This document shows positions 16,682-25,709 of a stretch of DNA of 64,000 nt, in pieces (the first letter of the stretch is position 1; each line of letters opens with the position of its first letter). Position numbers and translations under genes: made by a program. Under the pieces are notes generated by a model. The model was given only the letters and a program-made list of their open reading frames with translations. It was not told the DNA's origin and did not search any database. This DNA comes from an uncultured Rhodospirillales bacterium (GTDB taxonomy: Bacteria; Pseudomonadota; Alphaproteobacteria; ATCC43930; CGMCC-115725), in assembly GCA_903828515.1 (NCBI GenBank), contig CAIKMD010000006.1, positions 248,001-312,000 on the forward strand. Direction: 5' to 3'.

Positions 16682-17974
16682 CTACCGCCCCCGGCGTCCT
16701 GCGACCTTGCGCTTGGGCGCGGCCGCTTTTTTCGCACGCGCCGGTTTGGCGGGTGCTTTCTTGCGGGCCGCGGGTGCTGCCTTAACGGCGGCAGATTTCT
16801 TCTTGGTGCCGCCGAACAGCTTTTGCGAGGCGAGTTTGGCGCCCGCGCTGAGCGCCTCGAGCTTCGCCCACATGATGCTCGGGTGGACCCGGCGCATAAA
16901 CGGACCTTGCGCGAAACCGCAATCGGTACCGGCGATGACGTTCTCGCGGCCGACCACACCGGCATAGCGCACGATGCGTTGGGAAATCAGCTCGGGATGC
17001 TCGACCACGTTGGTCGCATGGCTGATGACGCCGGGAATGAGGACGCGACCCTTCGGAAGCTTCACCTTCTTCCAGACTTCCCATTCGTGCTCGTGGCGCG
17101 GATTGGCGCCCTCGATCACATAGGCGCCGGCCTTCACCCGCAGGATCAAATCGACGATGTCTTCGAGCGGCACGTCGGTCGTGTGCGGGCCCGGCCAGCT
17201 TCCCCAACAGACGTGATAGCGGATGCGATCTTCCGGGATGCCGCGCAGTGCGTAGTTGAGCGCATCCATGTGCATCGCGACCCAGTCGCGATATTGCTTG
17301 AAGGTCTTCGGCGGCACCTGGCGATCGAAAGTAACCGCGGCGCGCGCGTCGTCGACCTGCACGAGAAGACCCGCGTCGACGATCATCTTGTATTCGGTGT
17401 GCATCGCGTCGGCGATGGCGTGCACCAGTTCTTCCTCGGTCTTGTAATACTCGTTCTTGCGGTCGGGGATCGCGCTGGCCGGTGCCGCCACCGGCAGGAA
17501 GCCTTCCTCGGCCTTCACCGATTTGAGCGCGGCCTTGAAATTGTCGATGTCGCGCTGCACCTCGGCCTGGCCCGAATAGGCAACCGGTCCGACACACACC
17601 ACATCGCCGCCGCGCGCTCCGCCGTCGCGGGAATCGAGCTCGGCATAGAATTCGGCAAAGCGCTCGCGGTCGGCGCCATAGGCATAGGGATCGCGGCCTT
17701 CCGATGGCGGCCTTGTCTCGAAGCCGGTCAGGCGGTCGACGACATATTGCGACCAGCTGATCGCCTTGCCGAACTCGCCGTCGCTGACCACATCCACGCC
17801 GGTCGCGGCCTGGCGGCCGACGATCGAGGCGACGCTCTCGGTCAGGCAGCGCTCATAGGCGGCTTCCTCGTAGGGCTCGTGGCGCTGCTTGGCGCGCAGA
17901 AAGGTCAGCAACTCGGGGGGCCGAATGAGGCTGCCGACATGGGTGGTGAGAATTCGCTTGTCGCTACGCTTCAT
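16682..17974 (-). CDS. Cobalamin-independent methionine synthase (MetE C-terminal)-like protein with Lys/Ala/Pro-rich tail
   Basis: ILTTHVGSLIRPPEL; VVSDGEFGK; HVCWGSW; ATNVVEHPELISQRI; NVIAGTDCGF; tail KKKSAAVKAAPAARKKAPAKPARAKKAAAPKRKVAGRRGR. Confidence 0.85.
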   Translation of the reverse strand: MKRSDKRILTTHVGSLIRPPELLTFLRAKQRHEPYEEAAYERCLTESVASIVGRQAATGVDVVSDGEFGKAISWSQYVVDRLTGFETRPPSEGRDPYAYGADRERFAEFYAELDSRDGGARGGDVVCVGPVAYSGQAEVQRDIDNFKAALKSVKAEEGFLPVAAPASAIPDRKNEYYKTEEELVHAIADAMHTEYKMIVDAGLLVQVDDARAAVTFDRQVPPKTFKQYRDWVAMHMDALNYALRGIPEDRIRYHVCWGSWPGPHTTDVPLEDIVDLILRVKAGAYVIEGANPRHEHEWEVWKKVKLPKGRVLIPGVISHATNVVEHPELISQRIVRYAGVVGRENVIAGTDCGFAQGPFMRRVHPSIMWAKLEALSAGAKLASQKLFGGTKKKSAAVKAAPAARKKAPAKPARAKKAAAPKRKVAGRRGR

Positions 17975-18049
17975 AGGATCCCCTTGTTACCCGCCTGGCC
18001 ATGGCGGCCGGCCATACAAAGGCGTGCGGGTCGGGGATACAACCATAAA

Positions 18050-18085
18050 CCTGCCCATGCGGGAAGCGGTCCCCGCGTGGGCAGG
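18050..18085. repeat. Inverted repeat 3' of the ABC substrate-binding gene (terminator or REP-like)
   Basis: CCTGCCCAtGCGGG-aagcggtc-CCCGCgTGGGCAGG. Confidence 0.5.
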
Positions 18086-18091
18086 GATGCG

Positions 18092-19303
18092 CTATTTCGG
18101 CTGGTCGCCGATATGCAGCTCGTGCCAGGGGTCTTTTTGCGCCTCGAAGGTCTGGAAGGCGATGTTGGCGAGTTTGCCGTCGGGCAGTTTTTCGACCTTC
18201 CGGATGTAGATGTTCTGAACCAGTTCGCGCGTCGCCGGATCGACCGATACCGGGCCACGTGGGCTCTTCCAGGCATAGCCCTTGGCGGCGGCCATCATCT
18301 TGTCGCCGTCCCGCGCCCCGCCGGTGGCGCGCAGCATCTGGAACAGAATCTCCATCCCGTCCCACGCTTGAACATGGACGAAGCTCGGCAGGCCACCGGC
18401 CATGTCGTTGCCGTACTTCGCCACCATCGCCGCGACATAGGCCTTGTTCTCGGGATTATCGAGATAGGGGCCGTAATGCAGCGCTGTCACCGTGCCGATG
18501 GCGGCGTCACCGACCGCGGGCAGATCGTATTCCGGCGTTTCGCCCGAGCCCATCAACTGGATGCCGCGCTTGGCGAAACCACGCTCGGCAAAGCCCTTGA
18601 TCGTGCCGGCCGACATCGGTCCGCCCGGCATGAAAGCGACGAGGCAGTTCGGCGCGTTGTCCTGAACCTTCTGGAAATAGCTTGAGAAGTCGGTGGTATT
18701 GAGCGGGACCTTGATCGTTTCGAGCATCTTGCCGCCACCATCGGTGAAGCCCTTGGTGAAGGCGGCAATCGCGTCGGCGCCCGGCGCGTAATCGGCGACG
18801 AACATCTCGCAGGTCTTGAATTTCTGTTCGAGCGCCCATTTGGCGTCCGGCGTCATCACCTGCCATTGGGTAAAGCTGGCGCGGATCAGGTAGGGCGATT
18901 TGTCGGTGACAATGGAGGTTGCTGTATTGAACGCGACGAACGGAATCTTCGCCTCATTGATGAGATCGGGCATGGCGAGAGCGGTGGTGGTGAATTCCAA
19001 CCCGCCCAAAGCGGCGACGTTGTCGTTGACGATCATCTCCTGCGCCAATTGCCGCGCGCGCGGCGGGTTGTCGCCACCGACGTCGCGATAGACGATTTCG
19101 ACGGTCGGATTCCCGTTCTTGCCGTTGTGCTGGGCCAGATAGAGTTCGATCGACTGCTGATAGCTCTTGCCCCAATTGGCATAGGGGCCGCTGGTGGTGA
19201 CGAGAATGCCGAGCTTGATCGGATCGGCCGCGTTCGCGTGGGCTGCCACGCCCACTGCAATTGCAAAAGATAAAATCGCGGCGGAGTGGGAAATCCTTGC
19301 CAT
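18092..19303 (-). CDS. Branched-chain-amino-acid-type ABC transporter substrate-binding protein
   Basis: Signal peptide; DPIKLGILVTTSGPYANWGKSYQQSIELYLAQHNGK periplasmic-binding type-1 fold. Confidence 0.9.
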   Translation of the reverse strand: MARISHSAAILSFAIAVGVAAHANAADPIKLGILVTTSGPYANWGKSYQQSIELYLAQHNGKNGNPTVEIVYRDVGGDNPPRARQLAQEMIVNDNVAALGGLEFTTTALAMPDLINEAKIPFVAFNTATSIVTDKSPYLIRASFTQWQVMTPDAKWALEQKFKTCEMFVADYAPGADAIAAFTKGFTDGGGKMLETIKVPLNTTDFSSYFQKVQDNAPNCLVAFMPGGPMSAGTIKGFAERGFAKRGIQLMGSGETPEYDLPAVGDAAIGTVTALHYGPYLDNPENKAYVAAMVAKYGNDMAGGLPSFVHVQAWDGMEILFQMLRATGGARDGDKMMAAAKGYAWKSPRGPVSVDPATRELVQNIYIRKVEKLPDGKLANIAFQTFEAQKDPWHELHIGDQPK

Positions 19304-19380
19304 ATCTGCCTCCCTGGGAGCGGCTTGTTTTTGATTGCCGCCTGATCGTCCACGCTATATCAGGGTGCATCGCATTGCAA

Positions 19381-19407
19381 TTTCGCCGTGACACAGTGAC
19401 GGCGAAA
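19381..19407. promoter_or_regulatory. Candidate operator: near-perfect 27-bp palindrome in the divergent ABC-transporter promoter
   Basis: TTTCGCCGTGACACAGTGACGGCGAAA; 9-bp perfect outer arms (19381-19389 / 19399-19407), 24 bp upstream of permease start. Confidence 0.55.
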
Positions 19408-19430
19408 GCGAAGCGGGGGGAGGTCGATAC

Positions 19431-20303
19431 GTGCTGAAGGTTGCGGCGACCGTAGCCGCGTTGGCGGTGGATGGCGTCGCCTACGGCATGATTCTGTTTC
19501 TCATGTCGGTCGGGCTCACCATCACGCTGGGGGTGATGCGCATTGCCAATCTCGCGCATTGCGCCTTCGCCATGGCGGGCGGTTATATCGCTTTCGCGCT
19601 CGTGCGCTCGGGATATTTCAGCCTCTTCACCGCGCTTCCGCTCGCGGTGGCAGCGACGATGCTGATCGGCGCCGGGCTGGAACGCAGCCTTTATCGGTGG
19701 GTCTATGCGACCGGCCAGCTCGGTCAGATCCTGATGACGATCGGCTTGGTCTTCGTTGTCGTGGCGACCGCCAATCTGCTGTTCGGCTCGAACCTCAACG
19801 CGATCGCTTTGCCGTCCTGGCTGTCGCAAACCTATTTCTATGGTTCGGTCACGATCTCGGCCTATCGCGTCTTCATCATCGCGGTCAGCACCGGGATCGC
19901 CGGCACGCTCTGGGCGATTCTCGAATTCACCGATTTCGGCGCGCGCTTACGTGCGGCCGTCGACAATCCGCGCATGGCGCGTTGCGTCGGCATCGACGTG
20001 CCGCGGGTTTTCTCGATCACGTTCTCGGTCGGCTGCGGCTTGGCCGCCGCCGCCGGCATCCTCGGCACGCAGATCATGCCGCTCGAGCCATGGTACGCGC
20101 TCGAATATCTCGTGCCCGTCCTGATGGTGGTGGCGGTCGGCGGCCTCGGCTCGCTCAAGGGCTCGTTCTATGCCGCGCTGATGCTCGGCGTGGTCGATAC
20201 GTTCGGGCGTTATTATGTGCCGGCGGCTGGCGCGTTCATCATCTATCTCGCCGTTCTCCTGCTGCTGCTGTGGCGCCCGCAGGGCGTCTTCGCGAGGGTC
20301 TGA
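19431..20303 (+). CDS. LivH-like branched-chain ABC transporter permease
   Basis: AYGMILFLMSVGLTITLGVMRIANLAHCAFAMAGGY; GGLGSLKGSFYAALMLGVVDTFG. Confidence 0.92.
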   Translation: MLKVAATVAALAVDGVAYGMILFLMSVGLTITLGVMRIANLAHCAFAMAGGYIAFALVRSGYFSLFTALPLAVAATMLIGAGLERSLYRWVYATGQLGQILMTIGLVFVVVATANLLFGSNLNAIALPSWLSQTYFYGSVTISAYRVFIIAVSTGIAGTLWAILEFTDFGARLRAAVDNPRMARCVGIDVPRVFSITFSVGCGLAAAAGILGTQIMPLEPWYALEYLVPVLMVVAVGGLGSLKGSFYAALMLGVVDTFGRYYVPAAGAFIIYLAVLLLLLWRPQGVFARV

Positions 20304-20306
20304 ACG

Positions 20307-21311
20307 ATGGCCGTGCTCGATCGCGACACCATCAATGCCGTGCGCGAAGGCTTCACCCGCCATCGCCTGTCGTGGATCGACACACTGCCGTTCCTCTTTG
20401 CCGCCTTGATGTATTTCTTCGCCGCGCGCTACCTGCCGCTCGGGACCCAGGTGATGATCCAGGTTGCCTTCGCGCTCTCGCTCGATCTGGCGCTGGGCTA
20501 TGGCGGGATCGATTCGCTGGGGCATGTCGCATTCTTCGGCATGGGTGCTTACGCGGCGGGTCTTTATGCGCTCTATGTGTCGAGCGAACCGTTGAGCGGC
20601 CTCGCCGTCGCCGCGTGTATCGGGGCGCTCACCGGTCTGGTTACCGGGCCGCTGGTGTTGCGCGCGCGCGGCCTGACGGTCGTGATGCTGACGCTGGCGA
20701 TCGCGACGATGCTGCACGAGCTGGCCAATACGTCGGCGATGAAGCCGATCACCGGCGGCGCCGACGGACTCTTCGGTTTCAAGATCGCGCCGGTATTCGG
20801 CATGTTCTCGTTCGATCTCTATGGCCGCACCGCCTATTGGTATTCGCTCGGCGTCGTCGCCTTTGTGTTCATTATCTGCAAGCTGGTGGTCAATTCGCCC
20901 TTCGGCCTCGCGGTGCGCGGCATGCGTGACAATCCGGTGCGGATGAGAATGCTCGGCGTCAACGTGACCGCGCGGCTCGTTACGCTCTATTGCGTGTCGG
21001 GCGCACTGGCTGCGATGGCTGGTGGTCTTTCCGCGCAAGTGACGAAGCTCGTCGGGCTCGACAGTCTCGCCTTTCTCGTCTCGGGCAATGCGCTGGTGAT
21101 GCTGATCCTGGGTGGTGCCGGTCGCCTCTATGGTGCGATCGTCGGCGCCACCGTGTTCGTGGCGTTGTCCGACCGCGCGGCAGCGATCGATCCGTTCAAC
21201 TGGCTCTTTGCCGTCGGCGGTGTCCTCATTCTCGCGGTACGCTTTGCGCCGCAAGGCATCGTCGGATTGATCGCCGATTGGTCGCAGCGTCTGGGCTGGG
21301 TGAGGCGCTGA
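20307..21311 (+). CDS. LivM-like branched-chain ABC transporter permease
   Basis: FALSLDLALGYGGIDSLGHVAFFGMGAYAAG; VRGMRDNPVRMRMLGVNVTARL; GGAGRLYGAIVGA. Confidence 0.92.
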   Translation: MAVLDRDTINAVREGFTRHRLSWIDTLPFLFAALMYFFAARYLPLGTQVMIQVAFALSLDLALGYGGIDSLGHVAFFGMGAYAAGLYALYVSSEPLSGLAVAACIGALTGLVTGPLVLRARGLTVVMLTLAIATMLHELANTSAMKPITGGADGLFGFKIAPVFGMFSFDLYGRTAYWYSLGVVAFVFIICKLVVNSPFGLAVRGMRDNPVRMRMLGVNVTARLVTLYCVSGALAAMAGGLSAQVTKLVGLDSLAFLVSGNALVMLILGGAGRLYGAIVGATVFVALSDRAAAIDPFNWLFAVGGVLILAVRFAPQGIVGLIADWSQRLGWVRR

Positions 21312-22066
21312 TGGCCGCGCCCGCCCTGGCGATCGAAGGCATCTCGAAGAACTTTGGCGGTTTGCGGGTGTCGCGCGATATTTCCCTGTCGCTGCCGGTC
21401 GGCGCGCGCCATGCGCTGATCGGACCGAATGGCGCCGGCAAGACCACCCTGGTCAATCTGATCAGCGGCCTGCTTCAGCCATCGTCGGGTCGCATCGCGT
21501 TGGACGGGGTCGATATCACCAACCTCGCGCCCGAGCGCCGCGTCGGACTGGGCCTCGCGCGCACGTTCCAGATCAGTTCGCTTTTCCCGAGCCTGACCGT
21601 CGCCGAGAATGTCGGGCTGGCTTTTGAGGCGCGCTTTGGATTGGACCGCCGCCTCTGGGGCCGCGTGCGCAGCCGGCCGGAGATCGTCGAGGGCACGGCG
21701 GCGCTCCTGCAAAGCCTCGGCCTGCTCGAACTGGCGCGCAAACGAGTAGCGGACCTGCCCTACGGCCAGCGTCGGCTGGTCGAGATCGCGCTGGTCTTGG
21801 CACTCGAGCCGAAAACCTTGCTGCTCGACGAGCCGGCGGCGGGGCTCGCCGTGTCCGACCGTGGCGCGCTGCTCGATCTTCTGCTGCGTTTGCCCGAGGC
21901 ACTGACCATTCTCGTCATCGAGCACGACATGAGCCTCGTCTTTCGCCTGGCACAGCGAATCACCGTGCTGGTGGAAGGTCAGGTGATGACCGAGGGCAGT
22001 GTCGCCGACATCCGCGCCGATCCGCGCGTGCGCGACGTTTATCTGGGAACCCGCAGTCATGGTTGA
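21311..22066 (+). CDS. LivG-like ABC transporter ATP-binding protein
   Basis: Walker A GPNGAGKTT; LPYGQRRLVEIALVLALEPKTLLLDEPAAGL. Confidence 0.93.
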   Translation: MAAPALAIEGISKNFGGLRVSRDISLSLPVGARHALIGPNGAGKTTLVNLISGLLQPSSGRIALDGVDITNLAPERRVGLGLARTFQISSLFPSLTVAENVGLAFEARFGLDRRLWGRVRSRPEIVEGTAALLQSLGLLELARKRVADLPYGQRRLVEIALVLALEPKTLLLDEPAAGLAVSDRGALLDLLLRLPEALTILVIEHDMSLVFRLAQRITVLVEGQVMTEGSVADIRADPRVRDVYLGTRSHG

Positions 22067-22784
22067 ACTTTTGGGGGCTGAGATTCTGGGCCTCGACGGC
22101 GTGACCGCCGGTTATCGCGATACCGTGGTGCTCGAACAGGTTTCGGCAAGCGTCGGCGCGAACGAGGCGTGGGCGGTGCTGGGCCGCAACGGCGTCGGCA
22201 AGACCACGCTGTTGATGACGATCATGGGCCTGACCGTTCTGCGCGAAGGCCGGATTCGGTTCGATGGCGGCGACATCACGAATATGGACACGCATCGCCG
22301 GGTCCAGGCCGGTATCGGTTACGTATCGCAGGAGCGCGAGATTTTTCCCTCGCTAACGGTGGACGAAAATCTTCGCGTCGCCACGCAGCCCGGCGAATGG
22401 ACGCGCGAACGCGCCTACGATTTGTTTCCGCGCCTCGCCGAGCGGCGCCGCAATTACGGCAATCAGTTGTCGGGCGGCGAGCAGCAGATGCTGGCGGTCG
22501 GCCGCGCGCTGGTCGGCAACCCGAAGCTGCTCCTGCTGGACGAGCCGTTCGAAGGTCTGGCGCCGGTCATCATCGACACGCTGATCGGCGCTTTCGCGCG
22601 GCTGCGGCGCGAAAGCGCGATCGCCACGGTGCTGGTCGAACAACAGGTCGAACTCGCGCTTGAACTGACCCAACAGGCGTTGGTGCTCGACAAGGGACAG
22701 ATCGTCTGGCGCGGCGCCAGCGCCGATCTGGCCGCTGATCGTGACAACCTCGCGATGCTGGTCGGCTTGCAGGAAGCGCGTTAG
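22059..22784 (+). CDS. LivF-like ABC transporter ATP-binding protein
   Basis: Walker A GRNGVGKTT; LSGGEQQMLAVGRALVGNPKLLLLDEPFEGLAP; overlaps upstream CDS by 8 bp. Confidence 0.93.
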   Translation: MVELLGAEILGLDGVTAGYRDTVVLEQVSASVGANEAWAVLGRNGVGKTTLLMTIMGLTVLREGRIRFDGGDITNMDTHRRVQAGIGYVSQEREIFPSLTVDENLRVATQPGEWTRERAYDLFPRLAERRRNYGNQLSGGEQQMLAVGRALVGNPKLLLLDEPFEGLAPVIIDTLIGAFARLRRESAIATVLVEQQVELALELTQQALVLDKGQIVWRGASADLAADRDNLAMLVGLQEAR

Positions 22785-24121
22785 CGCAGCGGCGAGCCGT
22801 CCGGTTTCACCACGCGATTGATGCCCGAGAGGGAATCCGACAGGCTGAAATCGTCGTCCATCTTCAGGCCCATGGCGTCCTCATAGGCGCGCTTGACCGC
22901 TTCCGGCTGGCCCTGCTGGAAGACGAAGCGCGTCGGCGAGACATTGTCGAAGACGCTGCTCGACATCAGTTGCTCGCGGGTGAAGCCTTCGACGAATTGC
23001 TTCTTGCCGACGATCGGCAAGGGAACGAATTCGCCGATCTTTGGGTCGCGGATCACGGCTTTCGGATCGCCGCCTTTGGCCATGGTCTCCAGGTCTTCGA
23101 AGAAGCGCTTGCGGATCATCATGATGCCCTGGTCGCTGCGGGCGAGATGTTCCTGCGTGCGGTCGGCGATCGGGCCTTGCCCGACCCAGGCCGCGAAATC
23201 CTGGTTCATCACGCCGCCGGTCAGCCATTCGCCGGTCTTCGCGTCGGTGACGGGTCCGATCCAATAGGGGATCGAATTCTGAACGTAAGGCTCGCGATCC
23301 TGCGGCACGCGGTTGAAGAACCAGCCGACCGAGAGCGTGGTCTCGTCGTCGATCGGGACGCGCCATTCGAAATGCCCGCCGGTGAACAGGCAATTGGGCC
23401 ACAGGCAGACGCGACCGACGGTCCACAGCGGATTGTTCTCGTCGGTGTCCTCGCGCACGCGCTTATAGGTGAAGCCGTAATCGAATTCCTCGAAGCCGAT
23501 CTTCACATGTTTTGCGCCGTAAGGTCCGGTCTTGCCCTTCAGCCGCACGCCGCCCCAATTGGCGTGCATCCATTCGAAATGCACCGGGTCGATCGAGTTT
23601 TCCTGGCACTGGAACCAGTTGCACGGGATGGTCGAGAACACGATCTGCACGAAGCCGTTCTTCCACTCGAACGGTTCCCAATGGGGCAGGGCCGGCGCCG
23701 GCAGCGGGCCCATATAGGCCCAGAGCAGCCCGGCCTTGGCCTCGACCGGATAGGCCTTGATCGGCGTGCGATCCTTGTACCGCGAGTTCGCATCGAGCGT
23801 GTCGTCGAAAGGCTGTTCCAGGCATTTGCCGGTCTCGTCGAACAGCCAGCCGTGATAGTGGCAGCGCAGGCCGCATTCCTCGGGAAAGCCGAAGGACATG
23901 TCGGCGCGGCGATGCGGGCAGTGGCGGTCGACCAGCCCGTAACGGCCCCCGAGGTCCTTGTAGAGGACCAGGTTTTCGCTCATCAGGCGCACGCGCTTGG
24001 TCGGCTTTTCGTCGAGTTCGGCGACCGCGGCGATCGGATACCAATAGCGGCGCATCAGCTCGCCCATCGGCGTTCCGGCTCCGGTTTCGGTCAGGATCTT
24101 GTTGTTGGTTTCGTTCAGCAT
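22781..24121 (-). CDS. Rieske 2Fe-2S aromatic ring-hydroxylating oxygenase alpha subunit (phthalate 4,5-dioxygenase-like)
   Basis: CPHRRADMSFGFPEECGLRCHYHGW; NWFQCQENSIDPVHFEWMH. Confidence 0.88.
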   Translation of the reverse strand: MLNETNNKILTETGAGTPMGELMRRYWYPIAAVAELDEKPTKRVRLMSENLVLYKDLGGRYGLVDRHCPHRRADMSFGFPEECGLRCHYHGWLFDETGKCLEQPFDDTLDANSRYKDRTPIKAYPVEAKAGLLWAYMGPLPAPALPHWEPFEWKNGFVQIVFSTIPCNWFQCQENSIDPVHFEWMHANWGGVRLKGKTGPYGAKHVKIGFEEFDYGFTYKRVREDTDENNPLWTVGRVCLWPNCLFTGGHFEWRVPIDDETTLSVGWFFNRVPQDREPYVQNSIPYWIGPVTDAKTGEWLTGGVMNQDFAAWVGQGPIADRTQEHLARSDQGIMMIRKRFFEDLETMAKGGDPKAVIRDPKIGEFVPLPIVGKKQFVEGFTREQLMSSSVFDNVSPTRFVFQQGQPEAVKRAYEDAMGLKMDDDFSLSDSLSGINRVVKPDGSPLR

Positions 24122-24254
24122 GCGTCCTCTCCCGCGACGAAAAAACCTTGTCCGATAGGCTTATAGCGTGCGCCGATAGCCGCCGCTTTGAACTGGCATA
24201 AGGCGGTTTTGCCGAATAGTCTCGTATTTTAAGCCGCCACAAGGGACGCGACAA

Positions 24255-25292
24255 ATGAAGTTTGGCCTGTTCGACCATGTCGACCGCAACGATCGGCCTC
24301 TCGCCCAGCAATTCGACGAACGGATCGAATTCGCGGCCGCCGCCGACGCGGCCGGGTTCTATGCCCTGCTGGTCGCCGAGCATCACGGCACGCCGCTCAA
24401 CATGGTCCCCAATCCGGCGGTCTATCTGGCCGCCGTCGCGCGCGCGACCAAGCGCATCCGCCTCGGCGCGCTGGTGTTCCTCCTGCCGCTCTATTCGCCG
24501 CTGCGCCTGATCGAGGAAATCGCGATGCTCGACCAGTTGAGCCATGGCCGGCTCGAGTTCGGCGTCGGCCGCGGCGTCTCGCCGTTCGAGTTGAATTTCC
24601 ACAAGGTCAATCACGACCAGTCGCGCGAAATCTTCCTCGATGCCTATGAGTGCATCCTGAAGGGCCTGACCAGCGAAGAGCTCAATCATGCTGGTCCGTT
24701 CTTTACCTACAACAACGTGCCGATGGCGCTCAAACCGCTGCAGAAACCCTTCCCGCCGGTCTGGTACGCATCCTCGGCCGAATTCGGCGCGCGCTGGGCG
24801 GGCGAGCGGGGACTTCATTTCGGCACGCTCGGCAGCATCGAACTGGCGAAGAAAAACATCGATGCATTCAAGGACGCCTTCGCCAAGGCCGGGAGCAAGG
24901 TGGCGCATCCGAAGCCCGAAATTTCGGGCGGCATCGTGATGGGCGTCAACCGCCAGCTTGTCGTCGCCGATACCGACGCCGAAGCGCGCAAGATCGCGCA
25001 GCCCGCGCACGAACAGCACCACGAGAAGATCACCTGGCTGGTGAAGCGCAATGTAACCAGCATCAACTATACGCAACACATCGTCGGCGGTTTCGATGCC
25101 GCGATCGAGTCGGGTTCGGTGATCGTCGGCAGTCCCGATACGGTGCGCAAGGAAATCGAGCGCCAGGTGAAGGCGATCGGCGTCAATTACATGAACTTCG
25201 CGATGTTCTTCGGCAACATGACGCTCGCCGACGCGCTGCGTTCGCAAAAGCTCTTCGCGACCGAGGTGATGCCCAAGCTGGCGTCGCTCTGA
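24255..25292 (+). CDS. LLM-class flavin-dependent oxidoreductase (luciferase-like)
   Basis: MKFGLFDHVDRNDRPL...FYALLVAEHHGTPLNMVPNPAVYLAAVARATKRIRLG. Confidence 0.9.
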   Translation: MKFGLFDHVDRNDRPLAQQFDERIEFAAAADAAGFYALLVAEHHGTPLNMVPNPAVYLAAVARATKRIRLGALVFLLPLYSPLRLIEEIAMLDQLSHGRLEFGVGRGVSPFELNFHKVNHDQSREIFLDAYECILKGLTSEELNHAGPFFTYNNVPMALKPLQKPFPPVWYASSAEFGARWAGERGLHFGTLGSIELAKKNIDAFKDAFAKAGSKVAHPKPEISGGIVMGVNRQLVVADTDAEARKIAQPAHEQHHEKITWLVKRNVTSINYTQHIVGGFDAAIESGSVIVGSPDTVRKEIERQVKAIGVNYMNFAMFFGNMTLADALRSQKLFATEVMPKLASL

Positions 25293-25339
25293 TCGATGGC
25301 CTAAAACCTCCCTCGGTCGATCGATCGGGGGAGGGCGCG

Positions 25340-25702
25340 ATGCGATGGGTGGTGGCGCTGTTGGCCGGGATCGCGATGTTGATCGCGCCGGATCTCTCTT
25401 TCGCTCAATCCAAATCCGAACACGGGCTTGCCGCCGTCTATTCGGGAAAATTCGTCGGCCGGCGCACGGCCAGCGGCGAGGTGCTCGATCGCCAGCATCT
25501 GACTGCGGCCCACCGCCAATATGCCTTCGGCACCCAGGTGGAAGTGACCAACCGCAATAACGGCCGCTCGGCGGTGGTCACGATCAACGATCGGGGTCCG
25601 CACAGCCGGCGTTTCGCGCTCGATTTCTCGCCCGCGGCCGCGAAGGCGCTCGGCATTCGTGGCACCGCGCCGGTCGAATACCACGTCGTCTCTGCGCGAT
25701 AG
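25340..25702 (+). CDS. RlpA-like double-psi beta-barrel protein
   Basis: Signal peptide; GLAAVYSGKFVGRRTASGEVLDRQHLTAAHRQYAFGTQVEVTNRNNGRSAVVTINDRGP. Confidence 0.88.
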   Translation: MRWVVALLAGIAMLIAPDLSFAQSKSEHGLAAVYSGKFVGRRTASGEVLDRQHLTAAHRQYAFGTQVEVTNRNNGRSAVVTINDRGPHSRRFALDFSPAAAKALGIRGTAPVEYHVVSAR

Positions 25703-25709
25703 TCACGCC

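Noticed and set aside
16823-18685. 620-aa plus-strand ORF
   Set aside because: Antisense to the MetE-like and substrate-binding genes
24122-24254. Operator palindromes in the Rieske/LLM divergent promoter
   Set aside because: Only weak 4-5 bp dyads found (e.g. CCGCC...GGCGG); not better than chance in this GC content
23463-25247. 594-aa minus-strand ORF
   Set aside because: Antisense to the LLM gene and out of frame with the Rieske oxygenase gene; no domain evidence
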